NCBI GenBank assembly: GCA_019510185.1
Contig: JAEKKV010000015.1
Span: forward strand, 62,001 to 126,000
Reading direction: 5' to 3'
From: Verrucomicrobiota bacterium
Lineage (GTDB): Bacteria; Verrucomicrobiota; Verrucomicrobiia; Opitutales; Opitutaceae
Length of the DNA: 64,000 nucleotides
Under the pieces are notes generated by a model. That model searched no databases, had not been told where the DNA came from, and saw only the letters and a program-made list of their open reading frames with translations. The position numbers were made by a program, and so were the translations under genes. Position 1 is the first letter of the stretch. Every line of letters begins with the position of its first letter. Shown one piece after another: positions 10,496 through 20,168 of this stretch.

Positions 10496-10775
10496 GGCGC
10501 CTCCGTCGGCCCTTCCACGCCGGAGAGCGAAACACAAGGAGCGGCAGCGCCAGCGACCCGGCGCTGCCGTTCACGGGCGGATACCGGGTCTCCGGCCCCG
10601 GATTCCCCCGGGACGGCCGACCGCTTGCCGTGCTTCCTGTTCAACGGTTGAGTCTTAAGCGGCGCCTCGGAACGACTCGATCACTCGCGCGCGTCGTTTG
10701 AAAATGTCTTTTCGTATTCGGCGAAAAATTCCATTTGCGCTCTCTCGCAAGCTCACATTCATTGCGGTCTCCCCT

Positions 10776-11417
10776 ATGTTACCCTTACCGGCCAACGCTC
10801 CGGCGTTTCGTCGTGGTGTGCGCTCTGTTGCGTCCATCCGCGGTTTTACCCTCATCGAGCTGCTCACGGTTATCGCCATCATCGGTCTGCTGGCCGCCAT
10901 GACCTTGGGCATTGTGAGCGGCGTCAACGCTCGCGCCGCCATTGGCCAGGCCAAGTCCGAACTGGCGACCCTCGCCCAAGCTTTGGAATCCTATAAACGC
11001 CAGTATGGGGATTATCCGCAGACCGGGGCTTTTAGCCAATCGACTGCCGCGGTCGCCGGCGGTCCGGGTACAGCCACAGCCGAGGCCAAATTTTTCAATG
11101 CGCTCACCGGGAAGCTCGGGCCCGCGATGGCCTCGATTAAGGGCAGAAACTTTATTGAACTAGCAAAGTTCACGTTGGAAGCACCCTATAGTGAAACGGC
11201 GACCACGGAGCAGGATAACGCGTTCTTGGATCCGTGGGGAAGGCGTTATCATTATTATTATCGTTCGACTGGCACGACGAGTTGGACGGCTCCCACTTAC
11301 GTTCTTTATTCCTGCGGGCCTGATGGCGACAAGGGAGATACCGCTCCGGCGGCGACTGGCATCGTGGATTATACCGCGAGCAATAACTCTGATAATATTT
11401 ACGCTAACAAAAACTAA
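10776..11417 (+). CDS. Type II secretion/type IV pilin-like prepilin (GspG-like N-terminus)
   Basis: RGFTLIELLTVIAIIGLLAAM prepilin cleavage/methylation motif; start chosen to give a short leader (ORF opens at 10698). Confidence 0.8.
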   Translation: MLPLPANAPAFRRGVRSVASIRGFTLIELLTVIAIIGLLAAMTLGIVSGVNARAAIGQAKSELATLAQALESYKRQYGDYPQTGAFSQSTAAVAGGPGTATAEAKFFNALTGKLGPAMASIKGRNFIELAKFTLEAPYSETATTEQDNAFLDPWGRRYHYYYRSTGTTSWTAPTYVLYSCGPDGDKGDTAPAATGIVDYTASNNSDNIYANKN

Positions 11418-11420
11418 GCC

Positions 11421-12083
11421 ATGGTCACCTCTTTTTTTCATGCGCGGCGTCGTGCCTTTACCCTGATCGAACTGCTAACGGTCATCGCGATCGTCGGTAT
11501 TCTGGCTGCTATTCTCATTCCCGCTGTGACCCAAGCGCGCGCTGCGGCCAACAAGGCCAAATCGAAATCCCAACTTACTCAATGGGCGACGGCGATGACC
11601 TCGTTCAAGCAGGAATATGGTTATTATCCTTCCATTTCTGCCGGCAATAATAAATTAAAAATCGACTACTTCGTGCCGGCCCTGACCGGCAAGGCGAATA
11701 CCAAGGGCGATAGCCTGAGCAGTGTAACCGCGGCGACGACTTATGGTAATATCAAGCTGATCGCTTTTTATACTTTGTCCGGCTCCGATTTGGATTCATC
11801 GTCAACGGCGGATAGCCCTCCGATCGTGGATGCTTTTGGCAATACCGATATCGCGGTGCGGGTCGATACCAATGGTGATGGCAAGATTGATACCAATGAT
11901 GTCCGGGCAGGTGTTTATACTGCTGAGTGGCCCACGGTGACGAGTGTTAATACGGGCGAGGAGCGAATCGTGACCAATGCTGATCCGACCATCGCTACTG
12001 CAGGCGGAGTTCACGCGGGTGTAGTTTTCTATTCGGCCGGCAAGGGGTCGAGCGATAGCGATATTGTTCGAACCTGGCAATGA
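11421..12083 (+). CDS. Prepilin-like protein
   Basis: RRRAFTLIELLTVIAIVGILAAILIPAV motif immediately after a short basic leader. Confidence 0.85.
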   Translation: MVTSFFHARRRAFTLIELLTVIAIVGILAAILIPAVTQARAAANKAKSKSQLTQWATAMTSFKQEYGYYPSISAGNNKLKIDYFVPALTGKANTKGDSLSSVTAATTYGNIKLIAFYTLSGSDLDSSSTADSPPIVDAFGNTDIAVRVDTNGDGKIDTNDVRAGVYTAEWPTVTSVNTGEERIVTNADPTIATAGGVHAGVVFYSAGKGSSDSDIVRTWQ

Positions 12084-12787
12084 ACCGCTCCTTTTCTATG
12101 CTCGCTTTTCCTGTCCGCGGACCTCGATCGAAGGGGTTTACCCTGATTGAGCTGCTCGTCGTTATCGGTATCATCGGTATTTTGGTGGGCGTGCTCGCCG
12201 GTGTGCTCGGCGGCGGCGATAAATCCGCGGCGATGCAGTCGGCCCAAGGCACACTGTCGAGCCTGCTGTCGTCTGCCCGTGCTCAAGCGGCACTCACGGG
12301 CCGTGATGCGGCCGTAGCCGTGAATTTTAACCCTACCAATAATAGTGACCGTTATCTGCGTTATTGTGTCGTTATTGTCCGAAATGCGACGAACAGCAGC
12401 CAATGGGATGTGGTGAACGAAGGTTATTATCTTCCCGCGGGGGTTTATATCGTGCCGCCTACGCCGCCTACCGGAGCTGCCCTTGAAGCGGGAGTGAGTT
12501 TTACGGTCAGCTCGACGGGTTTTGACACGGATAGCACTGCAAGGACTTTTAATTCATCGACCGCGGAAGGGCCTTGGCTGGAGCTGGGTATAAATTCGCT
12601 TGGCGGTCGTGTCACGGTGGGTGGAACTGCGGCCACAGGATCCAATGTGGTTCTTGCGCTTGCCAATCCCCAGCCGCCGGGCACCACGCCTCCGATCAAA
12701 TTTTCCAGCGCCTATAACATACGAGGTTTCTCGATTAGTAAATATGGCGTAGCTTCCTTTATCAATGACGCCAACGGATTTAATTAA
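12080..12787 (+). CDS. Prepilin-like protein, putative Verru_Chthon cassette protein D
   Basis: KGFTLIELLVVIGIIGILVGVLAGVLGGG motif; position and order in cassette; overlaps previous stop by 4 nt. Confidence 0.7.
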   Translation: MNRSFSMLAFPVRGPRSKGFTLIELLVVIGIIGILVGVLAGVLGGGDKSAAMQSAQGTLSSLLSSARAQAALTGRDAAVAVNFNPTNNSDRYLRYCVVIVRNATNSSQWDVVNEGYYLPAGVYIVPPTPPTGAALEAGVSFTVSSTGFDTDSTARTFNSSTAEGPWLELGINSLGGRVTVGGTAATGSNVVLALANPQPPGTTPPIKFSSAYNIRGFSISKYGVASFINDANGFN

Positions 12788-12788
12788 T

Positions 12789-13448
12789 ATGCAGACTTCC
12801 GGTAAACTTTGTCAGCCTCGGCGGGCGTTCTCGCTCATCGAAGTCGTTATTGCTGTTGGGATCTTTGCGGTCTCCATTGTCGCGGTGATCGGCCTCATGG
12901 CTCCGTCGAACAAGAGTGTCTCCGAAGTCCGTGACGCTGATGATACCACGCGGGTGGTGAATGCGGTGCAGGCTGAGTTGCAGAGACTTGCCGAGAATCA
13001 ACGTTTCACTACGGTGGGCACCACGGTGGGTATCGGTTCATCTGCTGCCGGCAGTAGTAATAATGACGGGTTTATCCGACCTTCTGCGCCTACGGATCCC
13101 ACTGATGGATCCTCTTGGATCGGCGTCAGTACGAATAAGAATTTTACGTTATATGCCAGTCGAGATGGCACCCGAATCGGAGTCTATGCCGATACTGCGG
13201 CGTGGAAAACTGCGGCTTCAGCCAATGATGATTCCCTTAAGTATTTTGAAATCGTGCTGATTCGAACCGCAGCAGTTCAAAATGCCGTTAATTTATCCCA
13301 GAATTCCAGTTCGGATCCGGATGTAAATGCAGGGTTTTTAGCGTTTGTGATGCGCATCCGCTGGCCGGCCTACATGCCGGATGGGACTGAATTTGCGCAG
13401 CACAGTCAAAAGAGCGTTCTCATTGTACCGGCTGCTGTGCACCGATGA
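12789..13448 (+). CDS. Prepilin-like protein, putative Verru_Chthon cassette protein B
   Basis: RRAFSLIEVVIAVGIFAVSIVAVIGLMAPS motif; start at 12789 in ORF opening at 12765. Confidence 0.7.
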   Translation: MQTSGKLCQPRRAFSLIEVVIAVGIFAVSIVAVIGLMAPSNKSVSEVRDADDTTRVVNAVQAELQRLAENQRFTTVGTTVGIGSSAAGSSNNDGFIRPSAPTDPTDGSSWIGVSTNKNFTLYASRDGTRIGVYADTAAWKTAASANDDSLKYFEIVLIRTAAVQNAVNLSQNSSSDPDVNAGFLAFVMRIRWPAYMPDGTEFAQHSQKSVLIVPAAVHR

Positions 13449-14635
13449 AAAAATCGACTATTTCACCCTCGAGGCGTGAGTCTCGCACTGGATTTACCAT
13501 CATCGAATTGCTGGTATCCGTAGGCATCACGGCTTTGTTGGTCACGCTGATGCTGACCATCGTCACCAACGTACTCAATGGGTGGAACCGTTCGTCGGGA
13601 AGTCTGGTGAGCGGTAACCAAGCTCGAACCGTCTTGGATCAGATCGCTCAAGATATCCAAGGGGCGATTATTCGAAATGATACCACGAATACTTGGTTGG
13701 TGGCTACCATCCAAAAAGATCAAGCCGGCGCGGGCGATGCGGCATTGTCAGAAACAGCAATGACGAGCTCATGGACGGTTACCGGTGGAACCGGCAAGCC
13801 GACAGCGGCGGCGGCGAATGGTTCGTTCCAGATTAATCCACCCAATCTTGATTGGTCGGAGTATAAGTTTGGCCAAGCTGGCGTATGGCTGCGTTTATTT
13901 TCCACGCCAACGGCGGCAAATAGTACAGCGGACCCAACAGCGCCCCGTGCCGTTTCGTATCAGCTCATGCGCGTGCGTGTCGGTTCTGCGACCGCAAACC
14001 AATATAGCTACATGTTTTTCAGGTCGGAGGTTACTCCGACGGCGACTTTCACTGCTGGCTACGATCTCTTGGGAAGTTCAAACTATAACACGGGTGTGAG
14101 TACCGATGGGGTTGCTGGTAACATTCGCCGCCCATCCTCCACTCGCCTGATCGCAAATAACGTTATTGATTTTGGGGTGAAAATTTATGGCCGGGTTTCG
14201 GCAACTTCCGGATCGACTGCCGTGGCTTATGATGTGGAGCTCTTCCCCGTTCCCCGAAGTCCGGATCGAACCGCAGTGAAATCAATTCCCACGGCCAGCA
14301 ATGTGCCTTATTCGTATGTCGCCACGGGCGCGACGACAGCAACTACGGCTTATAACTCGGGCAATATTCTTTTGCTGCCAGCTACTTTGGTTAGTTCATA
14401 TTTCAACTCTTATTTGGCGAGTCCGAAGGATCCGGCAGGGGCTACTCTTACCAATGCCTCTTTGAATGCCTATCCGGTTGCTATTGAGGTTATGGTCCGG
14501 ATTTTGACCGACGAAGGGGCGCGACAGATTGCAGCTTTGGAAGCGGGCAATATCACCGGCGATTGGTGGCAAATCGCGAATGCCAATTCGCAGGTCTATA
14601 CCCGTCGGATTGAGGTCAAGAGTCTCGTGCCTTGA
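13445..14635 (+). CDS. Prepilin-like protein, putative Verru_Chthon cassette protein C
   Basis: TGFTIIELLVSVGITALLVTLMLTIVTNVLN motif; ~396 aa; overlaps previous stop by 4 nt. Confidence 0.7.
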   Translation: MKKSTISPSRRESRTGFTIIELLVSVGITALLVTLMLTIVTNVLNGWNRSSGSLVSGNQARTVLDQIAQDIQGAIIRNDTTNTWLVATIQKDQAGAGDAALSETAMTSSWTVTGGTGKPTAAAANGSFQINPPNLDWSEYKFGQAGVWLRLFSTPTAANSTADPTAPRAVSYQLMRVRVGSATANQYSYMFFRSEVTPTATFTAGYDLLGSSNYNTGVSTDGVAGNIRRPSSTRLIANNVIDFGVKIYGRVSATSGSTAVAYDVELFPVPRSPDRTAVKSIPTASNVPYSYVATGATTATTAYNSGNILLLPATLVSSYFNSYLASPKDPAGATLTNASLNAYPVAIEVMVRILTDEGARQIAALEAGNITGDWWQIANANSQVYTRRIEVKSLVP

Positions 14636-14758
14636 TCGATCAGGGCCGGACAGGGGAGGGGTGGAGTCGTAGGGGAGGCTTTCGGCGTGCGAGTTGATGG
14701 CTAGAACTAAAGCCATTAAAAGGCATTGACTAAGGGATAGGGTATGGTGCTTCTGATG

Positions 14759-14782
14759 CTTCATTGCATTAATGTAATGAAG
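14759..14782. promoter_or_regulatory. 24-bp near-perfect palindrome overlapping the putative cassette A start codon
   Basis: CTTCATTgCATTAATGtAATGAAG, 11 of 12 base pairs complementary; ATG at 14777 lies inside it. Confidence 0.5.
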
Positions 14783-17700
14783 TTGCCGCACACGCTTCAT
14801 CGGCTGACTCACGAGCGCCGCGTAGGAATCCGCACCGATGGGGGTTTTGCGTTGGCCATCACCGTGTTGTTACTGGCCTGTCTTGTGTTGCTGCTGACTT
14901 CGCTGGCGGCGTTTACGCAGGTGGAAAGCCAAGTGGCCGGTAACCGGCAGGCCACGGAGCAAGCACGCCAAAACGCATTGCTGGCCCTCAGCATCGCCAT
15001 CGGGCAGCTGCAAAAGCATACCGGGCCTGACGCCCGCGTCACGGCTCAGGCCAACGTCTTGGGCGCGACGGTTGAAAATCCTTGGTTCACCGGGGCGTGG
15101 GATGCGGGCGGAACGGGCGGCGTGCCTTTGACGTGGTTGGTGAGTGGCAACGAGGCCGCGCCCTTGCGCATCACTCAGGCAACGGCGTTGACGCGCACCA
15201 CGGCCGCTCCCGAGGTGTCTCTCACGTTGGATGCTTCCGGTGTGGCGACCAACGGGCCTGATGCGACTTCGCCCAATCGCATTCTTCTCGTGGGCGCGCA
15301 GACGGCCGTGTTGGCGGGCGACCCTCTGATGCACGGAGGAGTGGTGGTTCCCGGCGTGCCGCTCACCGTTCTTCCTCCGGGGTATAACGCGCCTCGGACG
15401 GTGGGCCGGTATGCCTGGTGGGTGGGCGACCAAGGCGTGAAAGCCTCGCTCGGCCTGCCGGATCGTTCCGGCGAGGTCACCTATGCGCCTTGGAGCACGC
15501 TCCGGCAACGGCAACGTCTCCGGCAGCAACTTGCGTCGGCGCCGGCTTATTTTCGGAACACGGCGGACGAACGCACGGGGTTTGATCCGCTGGCGACGCG
15601 CAATGCCTCCGCGCTGCCCGGTGTGGTTAGCGATCGCCAGCTCGCGTATCTGGATCCGGTGGCCGCGGGCAGCCCGCTTGCGCCGACGTTGCGCGAACAG
15701 TTTCATGCCTGCACGGGTGCTGCGTTCGCAGTGCTGGCCAACACCCGCACGGACGCCTTTTGCGGGCTCATGCGCGATCTCTCGCTCGCGCCGGGCGAGC
15801 TGGGCGTGGCGTTTGCCGCGTACGCGGACCGCGATACCCATCTCGAAGTCCCGGCGAACGATAACACCGCGGTGCCACCGATCACCTCGGTGGACTCGCC
15901 GCGCCGCCGTCACCGGATCACCGGCCCCGTCGTGTCGGCCGCCGCCAACGGACTGCCGGCCATCGAATTCAAGGTCGCGCCGGTGCTCGCGGATTTTCTC
16001 CTGCAATTCAAGGTGCAGCGGGGCGCGAGTGGTGCGGTGACGCTGCGTTCCCGTCTGTATGTCGCGTTGTGGAACCCGTATTCGGCCGCATTGGTGCCGC
16101 CCTCCGGCCTGTCGCTGGAGATCACCGGCTTGCCCGCCATTGCCATTTCCGGCGCGAGCGGAACGGTCTCCGCCGATCTCCAGTCAGCGCCGACGGTCGT
16201 CAACACCGGCGGCGTGATGACGGTTAAGCTCCCGTTCACAGTTTCGCCCGATGCCGACCGGGCGTCATGGCTGCCGGGCCGGGTGTATGGCTGGACCACG
16301 CCATCCGGTTCGTCGGCCTCGGACGATCTCTCGTTTTATTTTAAAAACCTGTCCGTCACCGGCTGGACCTACCGTTCGATCCGGCTGCCCGGCGCCGACA
16401 AAAACCTGCGCGTTGCGGGCGGCGAGACTCAGGGCATCACGGTGCGCCTGCTCCAAGGCGGCGTGGTGCTGGCGGAGTCCGCTGCGCCGGCTTATCCGGC
16501 CTTCGTCGTGCCCGACGTCGAGGCGCCGTCCGCCAACGGAAATTGGGTTTTCGGCTTTGGTTTTCGCCTTAGGCAGCCGAGTTCCAGCGACGCGGACCGA
16601 AGCTGGCTGACCGTCGCCGGCGCGGATTTTCGGCGGACGCAGGTGCCCGCCTCGGCCTACGGGGCTTTTAACGAGCACTTGGGACTGGACCCCGCGCAAT
16701 ATGTCGGCACGCCCGACACGACCACGGGGGTGGAGAACTTTTTGCTTTTGAGAACGCAGCAGAGCCTGGCCGGCGCCACCCAGTCGCGCAGTTTGGATGC
16801 GCGCACGGCGGATAACGATGCGCCGTTGTTCGAGCTTCCGCGTCTGCCCGTGCTGTCGCTCGGCGAGTTGCAGCATCTGGTGCTGCCGGAGTACCGGCCT
16901 TTTGCGATTGGCAACTCGTGGGGCGGGACGGCCAACGCGGTGTTTGACCGTTTCTTTTTCTCGGGAGTATCGGCGGCGGGGGAGGGACCCGATCTGGCGC
17001 GCGGCCAGCCTTTGCCCAACTGGAATCTCCGTCCCGTGGATACGCGGACCGCGTCCACCGCTCCTTGGTCGCTGGAGGTCCTGCGCGACGGCGGCAATGC
17101 CTTGTCGTCCCGCCGCCTGCTCCAGGCGGGCGGCTTCAACGTGAACTCCGCGCGGGCGGCGGCTTGGCGCGCGGTGCTGTCGGGTGTGCGGTTTCCCGCC
17201 GCCGCGCCCTTCGTCCGCGCGGTCATCGACAACGGCCGCGGTGCCGTGGCGGATGCGTACACGGGATCCCAGCCCGCCTCGGGCGTCGCGGAAAGCGCGG
17301 AGACGCTCGACGATCCCACGTTGGACGACACCCGGCCGGCGGGGGCGCCCGGTCCGGCCTTCTGCCGGTTTCCCCAGACCGCGCAGGAGACTTATTTTTC
17401 GGGTGGCAGCGCGATTTCCTCCTTGGTTCGGAAGACGGCCTTTCGCTACGGCGTTCGCGGTGGCGGTCAGACGAACGCCGATCCCCGGCGGTTAACGACG
17501 GCGGACCTCGTGACCTTGGCGGAAAAAATCGAGGCGCGGGTTCGCGAGCATGCGAGCGTGTCCGGACCGTTTCGATCGTTGGAGGAATTTCTCTCGCCGG
17601 TCCCCGCCTGGAGCAACCGCAGTCTGCTGGAACAGGCGATCGTGGACGCCCGGCTCAATCCGCCGGCGATCCAGCCTTTGGCGACCGTGGTCAATCCCGC

Positions 17701-17983
17701 CACCGACTACGGCCTCAGTTCCCTTACGTTGACGCAGGCGGACCTTCTGACCGCGCTGGCTCCCTTCCTGAGGGTGCGCTCAGACACGTTTCTCGTGCGT
17801 GCTTTCGGGGAATCGCTTTCTCCGGCCACGGGCGCGATCACCGGCCGGGCATGGTGCGAAGCGGTGCTGCAGCGCTTCCCCTCGCCGGTGGATAGCAACG
17901 ACGACTGGGCGCAGCCCGCCCAGCCTTTTGGCCGGCGCTACAAAATCATTTCCTTTCGATGGCTCACGGCGAACGACATTTGA
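14777..17983 (+). CDS. Putative Verru_Chthon cassette protein A (large, N-terminally anchored)
   Basis: N-terminal GGFALAITVLLLACLVLLLTSLAAFTQVESQVAGNRQ; ~1068 aa; follows B and C-like genes. Confidence 0.7.
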   Translation: MKLPHTLHRLTHERRVGIRTDGGFALAITVLLLACLVLLLTSLAAFTQVESQVAGNRQATEQARQNALLALSIAIGQLQKHTGPDARVTAQANVLGATVENPWFTGAWDAGGTGGVPLTWLVSGNEAAPLRITQATALTRTTAAPEVSLTLDASGVATNGPDATSPNRILLVGAQTAVLAGDPLMHGGVVVPGVPLTVLPPGYNAPRTVGRYAWWVGDQGVKASLGLPDRSGEVTYAPWSTLRQRQRLRQQLASAPAYFRNTADERTGFDPLATRNASALPGVVSDRQLAYLDPVAAGSPLAPTLREQFHACTGAAFAVLANTRTDAFCGLMRDLSLAPGELGVAFAAYADRDTHLEVPANDNTAVPPITSVDSPRRRHRITGPVVSAAANGLPAIEFKVAPVLADFLLQFKVQRGASGAVTLRSRLYVALWNPYSAALVPPSGLSLEITGLPAIAISGASGTVSADLQSAPTVVNTGGVMTVKLPFTVSPDADRASWLPGRVYGWTTPSGSSASDDLSFYFKNLSVTGWTYRSIRLPGADKNLRVAGGETQGITVRLLQGGVVLAESAAPAYPAFVVPDVEAPSANGNWVFGFGFRLRQPSSSDADRSWLTVAGADFRRTQVPASAYGAFNEHLGLDPAQYVGTPDTTTGVENFLLLRTQQSLAGATQSRSLDARTADNDAPLFELPRLPVLSLGELQHLVLPEYRPFAIGNSWGGTANAVFDRFFFSGVSAAGEGPDLARGQPLPNWNLRPVDTRTASTAPWSLEVLRDGGNALSSRRLLQAGGFNVNSARAAAWRAVLSGVRFPAAAPFVRAVIDNGRGAVADAYTGSQPASGVAESAETLDDPTLDDTRPAGAPGPAFCRFPQTAQETYFSGGSAISSLVRKTAFRYGVRGGGQTNADPRRLTTADLVTLAEKIEARVREHASVSGPFRSLEEFLSPVPAWSNRSLLEQAIVDARLNPPAIQPLATVVNPATDYGLSSLTLTQADLLTALAPFLRVRSDTFLVRAFGESLSPATGAITGRAWCEAVLQRFPSPVDSNDDWAQPAQPFGRRYKIISFRWLTANDI

Positions 17984-18726
17984 TCTTCCTGCACGGGCAT
18001 TCAGGTCTTCGTCGCGCCGTTGCGCTTGCGCTGATGCTGGGCCTGCTGAGCGTGGCGCGCGGACAGTCCGCGCCAGCTACATCCCCTCATGTCGAGGTCG
18101 CGTTCACGGTTTTTTCGCTGAACCGCCTCGATGGATTGCATTATCAGCCAAAGGTCGGGGCATCGCTCCTGGCGTTGGAATTTTTTACCCAGACACGGTC
18201 CGCTCTGTATCATTATGCCGGTGAGCCGGCGTTGGCTTTTTACGAGGCGAACCCATTACCGGACGCAGGCGATCCGGCGGCGCGTCCCGTGGCGGTGGCG
18301 TTCCTGCCGCCGGGGATTAAGCGCGTATTGCTTTTGTTTGCCCCGCTGACCGTTCCGGCTGCGGACGGACGCAAATACGGCGTCACGGTCGTGGACGATA
18401 GTTTCGACCGATTGCCGCCCGGGCATCTGGCCGTCTTGAATGCAGCCGCCGCCAGCTATGTCGCGCAAATCGGCGGGCGGCGCATAACCGTGGAATGCGG
18501 GCTCAGTGAAGCGGTGCCGGCCTCGGGAAAGGTGCGCATAGCCTTCACTAGATTCCTGCCAACGGGGTGGGCGAGGGTGGCCTCCCATGAACTCAGCATG
18601 AACGCCCGCTCGCGTGTGTGCCTGGTGCTGTTTCCGCCGGCGAGCCCCACCGGACTGGCGCCGCAAATCAGGACGCTGGTGGACGAGGCGAGGGGGTCGG
18701 ATTCGCGGTCGATGGCGGACGAGTGA
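17959..18726 (+). CDS. Hypothetical secreted protein, translationally overlapping cassette A
   Basis: ORF with signal peptide-like N-terminus (VALALMLGLLSVARGQS); overlaps previous gene by 25 nt. Confidence 0.65.
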   Translation: MAHGERHLIFLHGHSGLRRAVALALMLGLLSVARGQSAPATSPHVEVAFTVFSLNRLDGLHYQPKVGASLLALEFFTQTRSALYHYAGEPALAFYEANPLPDAGDPAARPVAVAFLPPGIKRVLLLFAPLTVPAADGRKYGVTVVDDSFDRLPPGHLAVLNAAAASYVAQIGGRRITVECGLSEAVPASGKVRIAFTRFLPTGWARVASHELSMNARSRVCLVLFPPASPTGLAPQIRTLVDEARGSDSRSMADE

Positions 18727-18741
18727 CGCCGCCGGGATGCA

Positions 18742-18776
18742 AAAAGCCCGAAGGCGTGGAAACCTTTGGGCTTTAA
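18742..18776. terminator. Intrinsic terminator between the pilin-like operon and the tRNA
   Basis: AAAAGCCCGAAGG...CCTTTGGGCTTT hairpin. Confidence 0.7.
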
Positions 18777-18779
18777 AAG

Positions 18780-18854
18780 TGGTGCCAGAGGGCGGGATTG
18801 AACCGCCGACCAAGGGCTTATGAGTCCCCTGCTCTACCACTGAGCTACTCTGGC
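18780..18854 (-). tRNA. tRNA with CAU anticodon (elongator Met, or Ile2)
   Basis: Reverse complement GCCAGAG-TA-GCTCAGTGGTAGAGC-A-GGGGACTCATAAGCCCT-TGGTC-GGCGGTTCAATCCCGCC-CTCTGGC-ACCA folds as cloverleaf with encoded CCA. Confidence 0.9.
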
Positions 18855-19043
18855 AAGAACTGATCCGTTCCCCGGCAAGCGTAGAAACGAGTGGCGGGTA
18901 TTACGCTTTGCGCAAGCGGCGTGACAAGCAATTTCGGCACGCCCGCGCCTGGGCGGAGCGCAATGCCTGACGGGTTTTCGGGCGGCGAGTTGAAAGCGTC
19001 TTGAGGTCGGGAGGCCCGGTCTTCAGCAACGTGGAGCCTTTTC

Positions 19044-20168
19044 ATGCGCCTCCGCCGGATCACGCTGCAGCATTTTCGCAACATTGCCTTCGCCGAACTC
19101 GCGTTCACCGGAGGGCAGCAGTTTTTCGTGGGCGCCAACGGCCAGGGTAAAACCAATCTGCTGGAGGCGGCGGGGTTCGTGAGCGCGCTGCGGTCTTTCC
19201 GCACCGCCGACACACGCGTGTTGATCGCACACGGGCAGCCGGAGGCGGCGGTGGCGTGCGATTTCGAGCATGAACGCTTCGGCGCGACCCGGCTCGTCAT
19301 CAAGTTACGCCCGGGTGGCAAGGAAGTGTGGTGCGACGGAGAGAAAATCACGCGGCTGGGGGATTATCTCGGACGTTTCCCCACGGTGGTGTTTTCGTCG
19401 CAAGATCAGCAGCTCGTGCGCGGTTCGCCGGGGCTGCGACGGCGGTGGCTGGACTTCACGCTGGCGGCGATGGACGGGGGGTATTTGCAGGCGTTGCAGG
19501 CGTATCATCGCGCGCTGACGGGACGGAACGCCTTGCTGAAGCGCGGCGCGCCGGGCGGAGAGCTGGAGGCGTTTGAGCGTCCCTTGGCGGCGGCCGCTGC
19601 GGAATTGCAGGCGGGACGCGAGGCCGGGGTGACGGGGCTGGCGGCGCACGTGGCCGCGGCTTACGCACGCATTGCCGGAGAGGCGGAAAAAGCGGGAGTG
19701 CGGCTGGTCCCGGACGTCACGGCGGAAAACGCGGTGGCGTGGTCGGGGCTGTTTGCCAAAAATCGCGGGCGCGACCAGCAATGGCGCACGACCGTCGCCG
19801 GACCGCATCGCGACGATCTTATATTTACGTTGGAGGAACGGCCGGCGCGAGATTTCGGGTCGGAGGGGCAGCAGCGCAGCCTGGTGCTGGCGTTGCGGCT
19901 GGCGCAGGTGAGCTTTTTCCGGGAACGATCGGGCGTGGAGCCGCTGTTGCTGGCTGACGACGTGCTGGGGGAACTTGATCCGGGGCGTCGTCGTCGGTTC
20001 TGGTCTTCGCTCGGGTCGGAGCGGCAGGTCATTGCCACAGGCACAAGCCTGCCGGATGCGGAGTTGGGCGCGTGGGAGGTCTTCGCCGTGACGGGCGGAT
20101 CTTTTCAAAAAACCGGCGGAGGGCCGACGGCCGATCACGCGGTGACCACGGGACCCCATGAATTTTGA
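19044..20168 (+). CDS. recF: DNA replication and repair protein RecF
   Basis: [63 protein letters not shown]. Confidence 0.93.
   Translation: MRLRRITLQHFRNIAFAELAFTGGQQFFVGANGQGKTNLLEAAGFVSALRSFRTADTRVLIAHGQPEAAVACDFEHERFGATRLVIKLRPGGKEVWCDGEKITRLGDYLGRFPTVVFSSQDQQLVRGSPGLRRRWLDFTLAAMDGGYLQALQAYHRALTGRNALLKRGAPGGELEAFERPLAAAAAELQAGREAGVTGLAAHVAAAYARIAGEAEKAGVRLVPDVTAENAVAWSGLFAKNRGRDQQWRTTVAGPHRDDLIFTLEERPARDFGSEGQQRSLVLALRLAQVSFFRERSGVEPLLLADDVLGELDPGRRRRFWSSLGSERQVIATGTSLPDAELGAWEVFAVTGGSFQKTGGGPTADHAVTTGPHEF

Noticed and set aside
8564-10537. 657 aa minus-strand ORF antisense to acsA
   Set aside because: Shadow ORF; all conserved motifs are on the plus-strand acetyl-CoA synthetase.
10541-10570. 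GC-rich hairpin (CGGCAGCGCC...GGCGCTGCCG) downstream of acsA
   Set aside because: Strong stem but no T-tract on either side, so not called as an intrinsic terminator; could be Rho-dependent or incidental.
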